64,000 nucleotides of DNA from contig JBBALJ010000004.1 of assembly GCA_040403075.1 (NCBI GenBank), positions 1-64,000 on the forward strand. The letters run 5' to 3'. Position 1 is the stretch's first letter. Each line of letters starts with the position of its first letter. Position numbers and translations under genes: made by a program. The notes beneath the pieces are model-generated. The model did not search any database and was not told the DNA's origin. It worked only from the letters and a program-made list of their open reading frames with translations. Positions 25,296 to 35,103 of this stretch are shown in pieces. The DNA comes from RGVD01 sp040403075 (GTDB lineage Bacteria > Bacteroidota > Bacteroidia > UKL13-3).

Positions 25296-27374
25296 TTGCT
25301 TAACCTAAACAAATATAACATCAGACGCATCCTCTCTATATCCACTAAGGTGTTTTTTGCCTTGGTTATATTATCATTTTCACTTTATCTAATTTTTCGA
25401 AATTTAATACTCGAAAAAGCCATTTTGAAGGTAAGCGATAAATTAAGGGATAAATATGATGTTAATTTACGGGTTCAAGAACATGGGTTTTCAGGTTTAA
25501 GCGGGATTCATTTAGGTAAAATCTCCTTGATACCAAACAACAAAGACACACTCATTAGACTTGATGAATTTAATGCAAGCGTTAGACTTTTATCGCTACT
25601 TGCTGGTGAAATCAGGTTAAAAGAAATTGAATTAAATGAAGGCTTTATTCAATTGGTGAAAGTTGGAGACAGCAGTAATTACAGCAACTTTTTTAGGGCT
25701 GAGGCAGATAGCGTTTCTGAGAATAAGAATGTTATAGCTGATGAGAAAATAAACTACTCGAAATTAGCCTATAAGTTGATTAGAAAAATTTTGAAGCAAG
25801 TGCCAAACAATGTTTCTATCAGTAATTTCAAGCTTCTTGTTGATGATGATGGTATGAAGTCTGAATTCAACATGACAAAAATGGAACTTGATGACAATAA
25901 AATTGAATCGAGTATTCAAGTTAACACCAACAATCACAAGCAACTTTGGAAAATTTCAGGTTATGCTGATGCAGGTAATGAAAGAGCTGATGTTATCTTT
26001 TTCAGAGAGGATTCAGGAAGTGTTCATATTCCTGTTATAGACGAAAAATTTAATTTAAAAGCAGGTTTTGATAGTATTAGAGTTCAATTGAATGGCATTA
26101 CTTTTAAGGATGATGTGCTAAAGGTAGATGGTTTTGCTTCAATAAAAAACCTGATGCTTAATCATCCAAAAATTTCCAAAAAGGATGTGGTTATTGAGGA
26201 TGCTGAAGTTTATTATGCTTATTTGTTTGGTGCCGATTTTATTTCATTAGATAGTTCAAGTGCGGTTCGATTCAACAAAATCGTGTTCCATCCTTATTTC
26301 AAACTTGAAGAATCTCAAAGTAAACCTTGGTTTGAATTAAGCAAAAATTCTGGTGCTGTTCCGAGGATATTTAATAAGTACAATATGTACTTAAACATTG
26401 CTACAGAAAAATTAAATGCCCAAGATTTCATCAACTCATTGCCAACTGGATTGTTTGATGATGTGAAAGGCATGCAAACCGAAGGTAGTTTTACCTATCG
26501 TTTGGATTTTGCCTATTTCAATGATGACCCTAATAAGCTTATTTTTAGCAGCACTCTTGATAAAGATAATTTCAAAATTTTGAAATATGGTGAAGCTAAT
26601 TTAGCTAAGCTGAATGGAACTTTTGTATATACACCATTTGAAAATGGCAGGCCAATGAGACCTATCTTAGTTGGGCCTGAAAATTCCAATTTTACGAGTG
26701 TTGATATGATTTCTCCATTCTTAAAAAAATGTATTCTAACCACCGAAGATCCATCATTCTATTATCATAGAGGTTTCGTAACGGAGGCTTTCAGACAATC
26801 TATAGCCAAAAATATTAAAACTGGGAAGTTTAAAAGAGGAGCGAGTACCATCAGTATGCAGCTCATTAAAAATGTTTTTCTAACAAGGGAGAAAACGATG
26901 GCACGTAAACTTCAAGAAATTCTTTTGGTATATATTCTTGAGAATAATTTTATAGTTCCTAAGGATAGAATGTTTGAAGTGTATTTAAATATTATTGAAT
27001 GGGGCCCTAATGTTTATGGTATCGGAGAGGCGTCACAATTCTACTTTAAAAAGAGGCCTGCTGATTTAACGCTAAGCGAATGTTTGTATTTGGCATCCAT
27101 TATTCCCAGACCGAAGGGCTTTATGTGGCGTTTTAATAGTGATGGTACCTCAAAACCTTGGATAGAGAGGAGTTATCGTTTCTTAACTAATTTGATGATC
27201 GCCAGACAAGTTATTATACCGGAGGATACGATTGGGTTGACACCTCATGTAAACATCACAGGACTTGCAAAGAAATATATATACAAAAACGACACAAATG
27301 TGGTAGATACCATCAAGCCGGAAGACGATTTCTTTGATATTAATGAGCCATTAGAACCCAAAACAGCTAATTAA
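25296..27374 (+). CDS. Monofunctional peptidoglycan glycosyltransferase (GT51) with large N-terminal domain
   Basis: A 692-residue inner-membrane protein. One N-terminal transmembrane helix (VFFALVILSFSLYLIFRNLI) is followed by ~420 residues of beta-rich periplasmic sequence resembling AsmA-like proteins, then a C-terminal GT51 domain (about 465-640). GT51 motifs are TTEDPSFYYHRGF with the catalytic Glu near residue 482, KRGASTISMQLIKNVFL, the second Glu in RKLQEILLVYILE, and EVYLNIIEWGPNVYGI. No penicillin-binding transpeptidase domain is present, so it should only polymerise lipid II. The start is TTG at 25296. Convergent with thyA, with two bases between the stops. Confidence 0.88.
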   Translation: MLNLNKYNIRRILSISTKVFFALVILSFSLYLIFRNLILEKAILKVSDKLRDKYDVNLRVQEHGFSGLSGIHLGKISLIPNNKDTLIRLDEFNASVRLLSLLAGEIRLKEIELNEGFIQLVKVGDSSNYSNFFRAEADSVSENKNVIADEKINYSKLAYKLIRKILKQVPNNVSISNFKLLVDDDGMKSEFNMTKMELDDNKIESSIQVNTNNHKQLWKISGYADAGNERADVIFFREDSGSVHIPVIDEKFNLKAGFDSIRVQLNGITFKDDVLKVDGFASIKNLMLNHPKISKKDVVIEDAEVYYAYLFGADFISLDSSSAVRFNKIVFHPYFKLEESQSKPWFELSKNSGAVPRIFNKYNMYLNIATEKLNAQDFINSLPTGLFDDVKGMQTEGSFTYRLDFAYFNDDPNKLIFSSTLDKDNFKILKYGEANLAKLNGTFVYTPFENGRPMRPILVGPENSNFTSVDMISPFLKKCILTTEDPSFYYHRGFVTEAFRQSIAKNIKTGKFKRGASTISMQLIKNVFLTREKTMARKLQEILLVYILENNFIVPKDRMFEVYLNIIEWGPNVYGIGEASQFYFKKRPADLTLSECLYLASIIPRPKGFMWRFNSDGTSKPWIERSYRFLTNLMIARQVIIPEDTIGLTPHVNITGLAKKYIYKNDTNVVDTIKPEDDFFDINEPLEPKTAN

Positions 27375-27376
27375 TT

Positions 27377-28171
27377 TTAAATAGCTACTTTACCTTTTAT
27401 AGCAGGATGTGGGTCATATCCTTCGAGTGTAAAGTCACCATAATCAAAATCAAAAATGGATTTTATACTAGAATTGATTTTCATGGTGGGATATGTTCGA
27501 GTCTCTCTTGATAATTGCAACTCTACTTGTTCAAAATGGTTACTATAAATATGGGCATCGCCAAAGGTATGTACAAAATCTCCCGCCTCTAATCCGCATA
27601 CTTGCGCAATCATCATAGTCAATAAAGCATAGCTTGCAATATTAAAAGGCACGCCTAAAAACATATCTGCGCTTCTTTGGTATAATTGACAACTTAGTTT
27701 TCCATCTGCTACATAAAACTGAAAAAAAGCATGGCATGGCATAAGTGCCATTTTAGGCAAATCTGCAACGTTCCAAGCACTAACAATCATTCTTCTGCTA
27801 TCCGGATTTTTCTTAATTGTTTCGATCAGTTCGGTTAATTGGTCAATATGCTTTCCATCAGCACTTGGCCAACTGCGCCATTGGTAGCCATATACTGGAC
27901 CCAACTCGCCATTTTCATCAGCCCACTCATCCCAAATGCTTACACCATTATCCTTTAAATACTTCGTATTGGTTTCACCTTTAATAAACCACAGTAGCTC
28001 GTATATAATTGATTTTAAATGAACCTTTTTACTAGTAATTAATGGGAAGCCATCTTTGAGATTGAATCGTAATTGGGCTCCAAAGATACTTTTGGTTCCA
28101 GTGCCTGTTCTATCAGATTTAAAGGTACCATTTTCGTAAACGTGTTTTAGAAGTTGTTCGTATTGGTTCAT
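27377..28171 (-). CDS. thyA: Thymidylate synthase
   Basis: ThyA converts dUMP to dTMP with methylene-THF. The 264 residues match the E. coli length exactly. Motifs: RTGTGTKSIFGAQLRF, ELLWFIKGETN, the catalytic cysteine in MPCHAFFQFYV, CQLYQRSADMFLGVPFNIAS and the C-terminal YDPHPAIKGKVAI. Because it generates DHF it depends on folA (about 25 kb away), and dut supplies its substrate. It lies downstream of typA with a terminator between, so it likely has its own promoter. Confidence 0.98.
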   Translation of the reverse strand: MNQYEQLLKHVYENGTFKSDRTGTGTKSIFGAQLRFNLKDGFPLITSKKVHLKSIIYELLWFIKGETNTKYLKDNGVSIWDEWADENGELGPVYGYQWRSWPSADGKHIDQLTELIETIKKNPDSRRMIVSAWNVADLPKMALMPCHAFFQFYVADGKLSCQLYQRSADMFLGVPFNIASYALLTMMIAQVCGLEAGDFVHTFGDAHIYSNHFEQVELQLSRETRTYPTMKINSSIKSIFDFDYGDFTLEGYDPHPAIKGKVAI

Positions 28172-28208
28172 ATTCTCAAAATTGCGAATACGAATTACTA
28201 AATAAAAG

Positions 28209-28253
28209 AAGGGATTTTATTAATTGCTTTTCAACAATAATAAAATCCCTTCA
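28209..28253 (-). terminator. Terminator after typA
   Basis: A perfect 15-bp stem (28209-28223 with 28239-28253) around a 15-base loop. On the minus strand it is followed by TCTTTTATTT. Confidence 0.85.
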
Positions 28254-28277
28254 GAAAGGCGCCTATTGCCTTATTAA

Positions 28278-30089
28278 TTATGAGGAGGCTATAGAATTCT
28301 TAAACCTCTTACGGTCGTTTTCGTTCAAATGAATTTTACGTAAACGAAGTGATTGTGGCGTAATTTCAACATATTCATCTCCTTGAATATACTCCATACA
28401 CTCTTCTAGAGAGAAGTTGATTTTTGGAGCAATACGAGTTTTATCATCACTTCCAGATGCACGCATATTGGTAAGTTTTTTCTCTTTAGTGATGTTTACA
28501 ACTAAATCATCTTGACGGTTGTTTTCACCAATGATTTGACCCATGTAAATTTCATCACCCGCTTCAACAAAGAAACTTCCTCTGTCTTGCAATTTATCGA
28601 TAGAGTATGCAATTGCTGTTCCTTGTTCACCAGAAATCATAACGCCAGCACCTCTGCTAGGTATAGGACCCTTCCAAGGTTCGAAAGCTTTGAACCGATG
28701 AGCCATGATAGCTTCTCCTGCAGTTGCCGTTAATACGTTGTTACGCAATCCGATTATACCACGTGACGGAATTTCAAACTCCAAGTGAGTTAAATCCCCT
28801 TTTGGCTCCATCACAACCATATCTCCTTTGCGCTGGCTTACCAATTCAATTACTTTACCTGATGATTCTAAAGGAACATCTACAGTAAGTACTTCCATAG
28901 GCTCACATTTTACACCATCTATTTCTTTTATGATTACTTGTGGTTGTCCCACTTGTAACTCATATCCTTCGCGTCTCATTGTTTCGATAAGCACTGATAA
29001 GTGAAGAATACCGCGACCAAAAACTAAGTATGAATCGGCAGCATTTGTTTCTTCAACCCTTAAAGCAAGATTTTTTTCTAATTCTTTAAATAATCTATCT
29101 CTTAAGTGACGAGAAGTAACGAATTTACCTTCTTTTCCGAAAAATGGTGAGTTGTTAATACAAAACAACATATTCATTGTCGGCTCGTCAATATTAATTG
29201 GAATCAAACCTTCAGGATTTTCAAAATCGGCAATTGTATCACCTATTTCAAACCCTTCAATACCCATCACTGCTGCTATATCTCCACCAAAAGCCTCTTC
29301 AACCTTTCTTTTACCTAAACCCTCAAAAGTATAAAGTTCTTTCACTCGCGATTTTTGAATTGAACCATCACGTTTCACCAAACTTATAGGTTGGTTTACC
29401 TTGATGCTTCCACGTAAAATACGTCCAATGGCTATACGACCTGTAAATGAAGAGTAATCTAATGACGTGATTTGCATTTGTAGGGTTCCTTCCTCTACAT
29501 GCGGAGCAGGGATTTCAGCTAAAATATCATCTAATAATTGTGTAAAGTCAGTAGTTGGGTTTTTCCAATCACTACCCATCCATCCCTGTTTTGAACTACC
29601 ATAAATAGTGTGGAAATTTAATTGTTCCTCAGTTGCATCAAGGTTAAAGAACAAATCAAAAACTTGATCATGAATTTCATCTGGACGACAGTTTGGCTTG
29701 TCAACTTTATTAATTACAACAATAGGTTTTTTGCCTAAAGCAAGCGCTTTTTGAAGTACAAAACGGGTTTGAGGCATTGGGCCTTCAAAAGCATCTACTA
29801 ACAATAACACTCCATCGGCCATATTTAATACACGCTCAACTTCTCCACCAAAATCTGCGTGACCAGGAGTATCAATAATATTGATTTTTGTGTCTTTGTA
29901 CTGAACTGAAATGTTCTTTGCTAAGATTGTTATACCACGCTCTCTTTCAAGGTCATTGTTATCTAAAATTAAATCCCCAGTTTGTTGATTTTCTCTAAAA
30001 AGTTGAGTTTGGTGTAAAATTTTGTCGACCAAGGTTGTTTTCCCGTGATCTACGTGAGCTATAATAGCTATATTTCTGATTTTCTGCAT
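28278..30089 (-). CDS. typA: Ribosome-associated translational GTPase TypA/BipA
   Basis: TypA is an EF-G-like GTPase that binds the 70S ribosome and helps assembly and stress adaptation. The 603-residue protein has G1 AHVDHGKTTLVDK, the switch region ERERGITILAKN, G3 DTPGHADFGGEV, G4 NKVDKPN, and the C-terminal TypA-specific domain (IKEIDGVKCEPMEVLTVDVP; PSRGIIGLRNNVLTATAGEA). The domain order is that of EF-G lacking domain IV. Single gene with its own promoter and terminator. Confidence 0.97.
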   Translation of the reverse strand: MQKIRNIAIIAHVDHGKTTLVDKILHQTQLFRENQQTGDLILDNNDLERERGITILAKNISVQYKDTKINIIDTPGHADFGGEVERVLNMADGVLLLVDAFEGPMPQTRFVLQKALALGKKPIVVINKVDKPNCRPDEIHDQVFDLFFNLDATEEQLNFHTIYGSSKQGWMGSDWKNPTTDFTQLLDDILAEIPAPHVEEGTLQMQITSLDYSSFTGRIAIGRILRGSIKVNQPISLVKRDGSIQKSRVKELYTFEGLGKRKVEEAFGGDIAAVMGIEGFEIGDTIADFENPEGLIPINIDEPTMNMLFCINNSPFFGKEGKFVTSRHLRDRLFKELEKNLALRVEETNAADSYLVFGRGILHLSVLIETMRREGYELQVGQPQVIIKEIDGVKCEPMEVLTVDVPLESSGKVIELVSQRKGDMVVMEPKGDLTHLEFEIPSRGIIGLRNNVLTATAGEAIMAHRFKAFEPWKGPIPSRGAGVMISGEQGTAIAYSIDKLQDRGSFFVEAGDEIYMGQIIGENNRQDDLVVNITKEKKLTNMRASGSDDKTRIAPKINFSLEECMEYIQGDEYVEITPQSLRLRKIHLNENDRKRFKNSIASS

Positions 30090-30109
30090 TATCTTATTAA
30101 AAACGGCTG

Positions 30110-30142
30110 CAAAAGTAGGTTAAACATTTTGTAATACCTCAA
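30110..30142 (-). promoter_or_regulatory. Putative typA promoter
   Basis: On the minus strand, TTG (30140-30142) lies 22 bp from TACTTTTG (30110-30117). The -7 element plus CAGC matches the one before icd. Confidence 0.45.
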
Positions 30143-30352
30143 TTTAATAGTAATTAATATTTTATCAATTTATTACAAATAAATATTTTTTGAATAGTAT
30201 TATTTACTTGATTTGATATTACCTATATTTTATTATTTATTTATTTCCCCCTAGTGTTTAGGATGTTAATTGTGTAAAGATTTATTCGAATAGAAGAATT
30301 AACTTGTTAAAATAAGTCTAGTTAATTACTATTGTATCAAAATTAAAAGCTT

Positions 30353-31090
30353 ATGAAAAAAATTCTTACTGTTTTTTTACTCCTAACCATTGCAACATTA
30401 ATAAAGGCCCAAGAGCAACCAACGGCCCCAACGCAAATTTCTGCACAAAGTGGCGTAGTTGAAGATAATGTTGGTTCAAATGCTTGGGGAGTTTCATTAA
30501 ATTTAACAACCAATGGAATTGGTGCAGAATTATCTCGAAGCCTAACAACAAATAGAAAGTTGGTTGCTAGACTTGGTGGAAACTATTTTACCTATGATTT
30601 AAAAAACTATGCTTACAATAATGGTTCGAATGATAAACCTCAATATTTGTTAGCAAATGCAAACATTGTATTAGGCTCTATTGGTGCTTATATTGATTGG
30701 CATCCATTTGGAAATGCTTTTAAATTAACAGGCGGAGTAGCTTATTTGATGAGTAAGGTAACAAGTACAGCTCAATTGAGAGACTCAACACTTCAAGGCG
30801 TAATACAAATTTCACCTGATGAAGTTGGCCAAATAAAAGCTGAGATTAAACCTAGTAGCAACATTGCTCCATACATTGGTTTAGGTTTTGGAAGGTCTAT
30901 TCCAAAGCATAGGGTTGGTGTTTCGTTTGAAATTGGCACCTATTATATGGGTTCTCCCAATGTTGATTTTTATTGTACAAAAATGTTAGAACCAACATCT
31001 GGTATGAAAACTGTTTTGACCAACAATTTGAGCCCAAATCAATGGCTACCAAGACTATCATTAAGTATTAACGTAAGATTATCAAAATAA
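30353..31090 (+). CDS. Outer-membrane beta-barrel-like protein
   Basis: A 245-residue protein with a signal peptide (KKILTVFLLLTIATLIKAQ) and alternating amphipathic strands ending in an aromatic/hydrophobic terminal strand (LPRLSLSINVRLSK), as in small outer-membrane barrels of about eight strands. Phrases such as GAYIDWHPFGNAFKLTGGVAYL and APYIGLGFGRSIPKHRVGVS are typical of the OmpA-like barrel class. There is no peptidoglycan-binding domain. The lipoprotein gene begins four bases after its stop, so the two are surely cotranscribed. The function is unknown. Confidence 0.75.
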   Translation: MKKILTVFLLLTIATLIKAQEQPTAPTQISAQSGVVEDNVGSNAWGVSLNLTTNGIGAELSRSLTTNRKLVARLGGNYFTYDLKNYAYNNGSNDKPQYLLANANIVLGSIGAYIDWHPFGNAFKLTGGVAYLMSKVTSTAQLRDSTLQGVIQISPDEVGQIKAEIKPSSNIAPYIGLGFGRSIPKHRVGVSFEIGTYYMGSPNVDFYCTKMLEPTSGMKTVLTNNLSPNQWLPRLSLSINVRLSK

Positions 31091-31094
31091 AACT

Positions 31095-32912
31095 ATGAAA
31101 ATTCACAATTTAATCAATCGAATTAGCCTTTTAATAGGCTTTGCCCTTATAACTAGTACGTTATATACTTGTAAAAATCCTATTAAGGACTTCAAAATTG
31201 GTATCAAAGCAGATGCTACCACAGCTCCAAGTACAGTTAAGGTATACGATATTGTAACCAATACCAGTATAGAAGTTTCTGGAAGTTTGCCTGTTACAAT
31301 TTCTGGTAAAGATGCTTATAGAATCTATACTCCGGGCGGTTACCAAACATTTGCTGTATCACAAGGACAAATTTTGATATCTTTAAGAAAAGGAGACAAC
31401 CCTACTGTAGAAAAGCCTATAGAATTTAATATAATTATAGAACCAGATGGTTATTTACCTATTGTTTATCCTGTTACTTTAACCAGTAGTTTACCTTCTG
31501 ACTTTTCTATAGGGTTGGTAAATTTGAATAATTTACCAAAGGGAAGTACAAAAACAAAAGTTGAACCACCCGTTGTAATTGATACCGTTACAAAAAAGAC
31601 TACTGCACCCATAGTTATTAAAACAGATACTGCAAACACTTCAGGTGGAACACCTCCACCTGTTACTACCGTTACAGTTCCTACAGGCACTCAATTGCAA
31701 GATAAAGAGGGTAAACCAATTGAATTACCTGCTGGAGACACCACTGCCAAATTAACCACTCAAATTGTATTTTTCCCTCCTACTGAGCAAGCCTTAAATT
31801 CATTTCCTGGTGGTTTAGAAACTTCAAAGATTCAAGATACAAGTGGAAATGACCTAAAGCAAGGTACTTTAGCACCTGCGGGATGGGTTAATATTGATAT
31901 GAAAATAGGAAACACTGAAGTTAAAAACTTTAGTACACCTATCGTAGTAAATATGGAATTGGACCCAAATACAATTAATCCAACTACAGATGCTCCCTAT
32001 GTTGAAGGAGATTCAATAAATATTTACTCAAAATCTGAAGGAGATGAAAATTGGGTTTTAGAATCTGTAGCTGCTGTTATTAAAAATAACACAACTGGAA
32101 AATTAGAGGTTCCTATGCAGGTAAGCCATTTATCTATATGGGCTGCTGCCAACTTTAGTGTTTCATGTAATACTAAGTTTACAATGACATTGGCCAATGA
32201 TGACACACAAAATCCAATCAATCTGACAGTTGCTATCTACAGTCCCAAAACTACTAATCCATTAGAAAGAGGAAATATAATGAGAAGTGCTAATATTACT
32301 CTTCAACCTGGTGCAACAATTAATACAAACGGTGAATTTAATAATTGGAAACCTACAAAGGGCAACAAATACTTTGTTGTAGTAACTCAACAAGGAAATA
32401 CTACCCCTTTATTAGATATTGGTCCAACCGAACTTTGTGGAAACACTCCTCCAACCTACACATCAAGCCCATCTACTAATCAGATGGTCTTCAAAGTAAG
32501 GATACAATGTATCAACGGAAATAGTGTATTGATTCCTGCAGGAACTAAGGTTTATTATATTGACGAAGATATATACCAAGCCACTTTAGTTGGAACAGGT
32601 GCTTTCCAGCATAAGGTTGATCCTTCTGATAATATACCGAATAACCCTTGGAAGTTTGTTATTGCTGATCAAAAGAAAATAGGTGGAACAGATTTCAACA
32701 TCATAACACTTGCTTCAACTCCTAATTCTCCTGCCCTGTCAGTTGGATCAAAATATAGATTTTCGGTTTATTACGATACAGGAGTTGGTAAGGGTTCTCG
32801 AGAAGATAAAATATTTCCTGAAAGCGGGCTTCCATTGACCCAATCAAATATTGATTCGTATAAAGGAAATGTCACACTGATACCGGTTACGCTATCAAGT
32901 TGTCCTTTCTAA
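31095..32912 (+). CDS. Large putative surface lipoprotein
   Basis: A 605-residue protein whose N terminus ends in LYTCKN near residue 26, a plausible lipobox for a Bacteroidota outer-membrane lipoprotein. The body is beta-rich and Thr/Pro/Asn-rich: a first domain (residues ~30-150), a proline/threonine linker (about 158-200; PPVVIDTVTKKTTAPIVIKT, then GGTPPPVTTVTVPTG), a second domain containing DENWVLESVAAVI and PMQVSHLSIWAAANF that resembles ZU5-like surface modules, and a C-terminal region with scattered Cys. I do not recognise an enzyme. Paired with the beta-barrel gene just upstream. Confidence 0.7.
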   Translation: MKIHNLINRISLLIGFALITSTLYTCKNPIKDFKIGIKADATTAPSTVKVYDIVTNTSIEVSGSLPVTISGKDAYRIYTPGGYQTFAVSQGQILISLRKGDNPTVEKPIEFNIIIEPDGYLPIVYPVTLTSSLPSDFSIGLVNLNNLPKGSTKTKVEPPVVIDTVTKKTTAPIVIKTDTANTSGGTPPPVTTVTVPTGTQLQDKEGKPIELPAGDTTAKLTTQIVFFPPTEQALNSFPGGLETSKIQDTSGNDLKQGTLAPAGWVNIDMKIGNTEVKNFSTPIVVNMELDPNTINPTTDAPYVEGDSINIYSKSEGDENWVLESVAAVIKNNTTGKLEVPMQVSHLSIWAAANFSVSCNTKFTMTLANDDTQNPINLTVAIYSPKTTNPLERGNIMRSANITLQPGATINTNGEFNNWKPTKGNKYFVVVTQQGNTTPLLDIGPTELCGNTPPTYTSSPSTNQMVFKVRIQCINGNSVLIPAGTKVYYIDEDIYQATLVGTGAFQHKVDPSDNIPNNPWKFVIADQKKIGGTDFNIITLASTPNSPALSVGSKYRFSVYYDTGVGKGSREDKIFPESGLPLTQSNIDSYKGNVTLIPVTLSSCPF

Positions 32913-32928
32913 GGAATTTCAAGTTTTT

Positions 32929-32963
32929 AAAAAAGCCGCGCAAAAATGCGCGGCTTTTTTTAT
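32929..32963 (+). terminator. Strong intrinsic terminator
   Basis: A perfect 14-bp stem (32929-32942 with 32947-32960) with a GC-rich core, an AAAA loop and seven T. Confidence 0.93.
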
Positions 32964-33033
32964 GAATAAACTGATAACCTTAGCTCAAATACGAATAAAT
33001 ATTTAAACTATTTAACTAAACTTGTAGCCAATA

Positions 33034-35091
33034 ATGGCACCAGATAAAGACATTTTACTTAAAGCCTACAGACTAATGTGCACAGCCAAAGCTATGGCTG
33101 AAGTATATGATGCAAATAGAACTGTAACTAAATATGTTCATAGCACTAGCAGAGGACATGAAGCCATTCAATTGGCCCTAGGATTTCAACTTAAGTCGTT
33201 TGATTATGTTTCTCCATATTATCGTGATGAAAGTTTGCTTTTAGGCATAGGCATGAAACCCTATGACTTAATGTTGCAGTTATTAGCAAAAGCTGATGAT
33301 CCATTTAGTGGAGGTAGAAGTTACTATTCACATCCTAGTTTGCGAAGAGAAGGGATGCCAATTATTCCTCACCAAAGTAGTGCAACTGGAATGCAAGCTA
33401 TTCCAACCACTGGCATAGCTCATGGTGTAGCATATAAAGAAAGTCAAGGTATAAGTAATCCATTAGAAAAATCAGTTGTAGTTTGTAGTATGGGGGATGG
33501 ATCAGTGACTGAGGGAGAGGTTGCTGAAGCATTGCAAATGGCTGTTTTAAAGAAACTTCCTATTTTATATTTTATTCAAGATAATGATTGGGGCATTAGT
33601 GCAACTGGTGCAGAAATGCGTGCCATGAATGCATATGAGTACGCTTCTGGATTTAAAGGATTAGAAAGGCGCAGCATTGATGGTAGCGATTTTGTTGAAT
33701 CATGGCAAGCGGTTAAAGAGGCCCTTGCATATGTAAGAGTTCACAGGGCACCTATGCTGCTTCATGCCAAAGTTCCTTTGTTAGGTCATCATACGAGTGG
33801 AGTAAGAAAGGAATGGTATAGAACAGATGAGGATTTAGGCTCTCATCAATCAAATGACCCCGGACCAAAATTAAGGTACTATCTGATAAGTGAGAACATT
33901 GCAAGTGATTTTGAATTAAAAGCTATTGAAGAGGAAACCGCCTTGGAGGTTGCTGCGCAATTTGAAGATGCAAAAAATGCAAAGGATCCAAATATTAATA
34001 CAGTTTTAGACCACATATTTGCCCCAAGTAAAGCAACTATTGAAACAGGTGTAAGATGTCCTGAGGGCAAAGAGCCATCTGTTATGGTTGATGCAGCTCT
34101 TCATGCCATAGACGAAATTATGCGTACCCATCCTGAAGCTATTTTTTATGGCCAAGATGTGGGAAAAAGACTTGGCGGTGTGTTTCGTGAAGCTGCAACT
34201 TTAGCTGATAAATATGGAGACAATAGGGTATTTAATACTCCAATACAAGAGGCCTATATCGTAGGTTCAACAGTTGGGATGAGTGCGACAGGGGTTAAAC
34301 CTATCGTAGAAATACAGTTTGGCGATTATGTATGGACTGGTGTAAATCAATTGGTGTGCGAGATTACAAAATCGAGTTACTTAACTATGGGTAAATTCCC
34401 AGTGAGTTGTGTATTAAGAATTCCAGTAGGTGCTTATGGTGGGGGAGGCCCATACCATAGTGGAAGTATCGAATCTACTTTATTAACGCTTAAGGGAATA
34501 AAAATAGCTTACCCTAGCAACGCAGCGGATATGAAGGGCTTAATGAAAGCAGCCTATTACGATGGTAATCCATGTATCATGCTTGAGCACAAAGGCCTTT
34601 ATTGGAGTAAGAATCCAGGAACTGAATTGGCAAGATGTATTGAGCCCGATGAAGATTATATTCTACCTTTTGGAAAAGCAAATGTTGTTCAACAATCATC
34701 AGAAGAGGCAATTGAAAATGGCGAAAGTTGCTGCATAATCACTTGGGGTATGGGTGTATATTGGAGTTTAGCTGCAAGCAAAACATTCTCATCACAGGTT
34801 GAAATTGTTGATTTAAGAAGTCTTCAGCCATTGGATGAAGAAACCATCATGAATTCGGTAATGAAACATGGAAAGTGTTTGATAGTTACTGAGGAGCCAT
34901 TGTTAAACTCTTTTGCTGAAAGTCTTGCGGCACGTATCATGCAAGAATGTTTCACAAGGTTAGATGCTCCTGTTATGACAATTGGTGCTAAAAATGTTCC
35001 GGCCATTCCATTAAACATGGCATTAGAAGCTGAGATATTGCCAAATGCAGATAAAGTGGCTGAAAAACTTCGTGAATTGTTAGCTTACTAA
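33034..35091 (+). CDS. 2-oxoacid dehydrogenase E1, fused alpha-beta subunits
   Basis: A 685-residue thiamine-diphosphate enzyme that decarboxylates a 2-oxo acid in a multienzyme complex. The N-terminal half is E1-alpha: HSTSRGHEAIQLALG and the ThDP motif GDGSVTEGEVAEALQMAVLK (near 154), with QDNDWGIS. The C-terminal half (from ~345) is E1-beta: FYGQDVGKRLGGVFREAATL, NTPIQEAYIVG, VEIQFGDYVW and LEHKGLYW. The fused form is common in Bacteroidota and is usually annotated as branched-chain-type E1. E2 and E3 are not nearby. A short gap (12 bp) separates it from the methyltransferase gene. Substrate preference is not proven by sequence. Confidence 0.9.
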   Translation: MAPDKDILLKAYRLMCTAKAMAEVYDANRTVTKYVHSTSRGHEAIQLALGFQLKSFDYVSPYYRDESLLLGIGMKPYDLMLQLLAKADDPFSGGRSYYSHPSLRREGMPIIPHQSSATGMQAIPTTGIAHGVAYKESQGISNPLEKSVVVCSMGDGSVTEGEVAEALQMAVLKKLPILYFIQDNDWGISATGAEMRAMNAYEYASGFKGLERRSIDGSDFVESWQAVKEALAYVRVHRAPMLLHAKVPLLGHHTSGVRKEWYRTDEDLGSHQSNDPGPKLRYYLISENIASDFELKAIEEETALEVAAQFEDAKNAKDPNINTVLDHIFAPSKATIETGVRCPEGKEPSVMVDAALHAIDEIMRTHPEAIFYGQDVGKRLGGVFREAATLADKYGDNRVFNTPIQEAYIVGSTVGMSATGVKPIVEIQFGDYVWTGVNQLVCEITKSSYLTMGKFPVSCVLRIPVGAYGGGGPYHSGSIESTLLTLKGIKIAYPSNAADMKGLMKAAYYDGNPCIMLEHKGLYWSKNPGTELARCIEPDEDYILPFGKANVVQQSSEEAIENGESCCIITWGMGVYWSLAASKTFSSQVEIVDLRSLQPLDEETIMNSVMKHGKCLIVTEEPLLNSFAESLAARIMQECFTRLDAPVMTIGAKNVPAIPLNMALEAEILPNADKVAEKLRELLAY

Positions 35092-35103
35092 TTCAAAGCA
35101 ATA

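Noticed and set aside
30090..30352. Possible small gene in the typA-barrel intergenic region
   Set aside because: Only AT-rich sequence with promoter-like elements; no open frame with a start and useful length.
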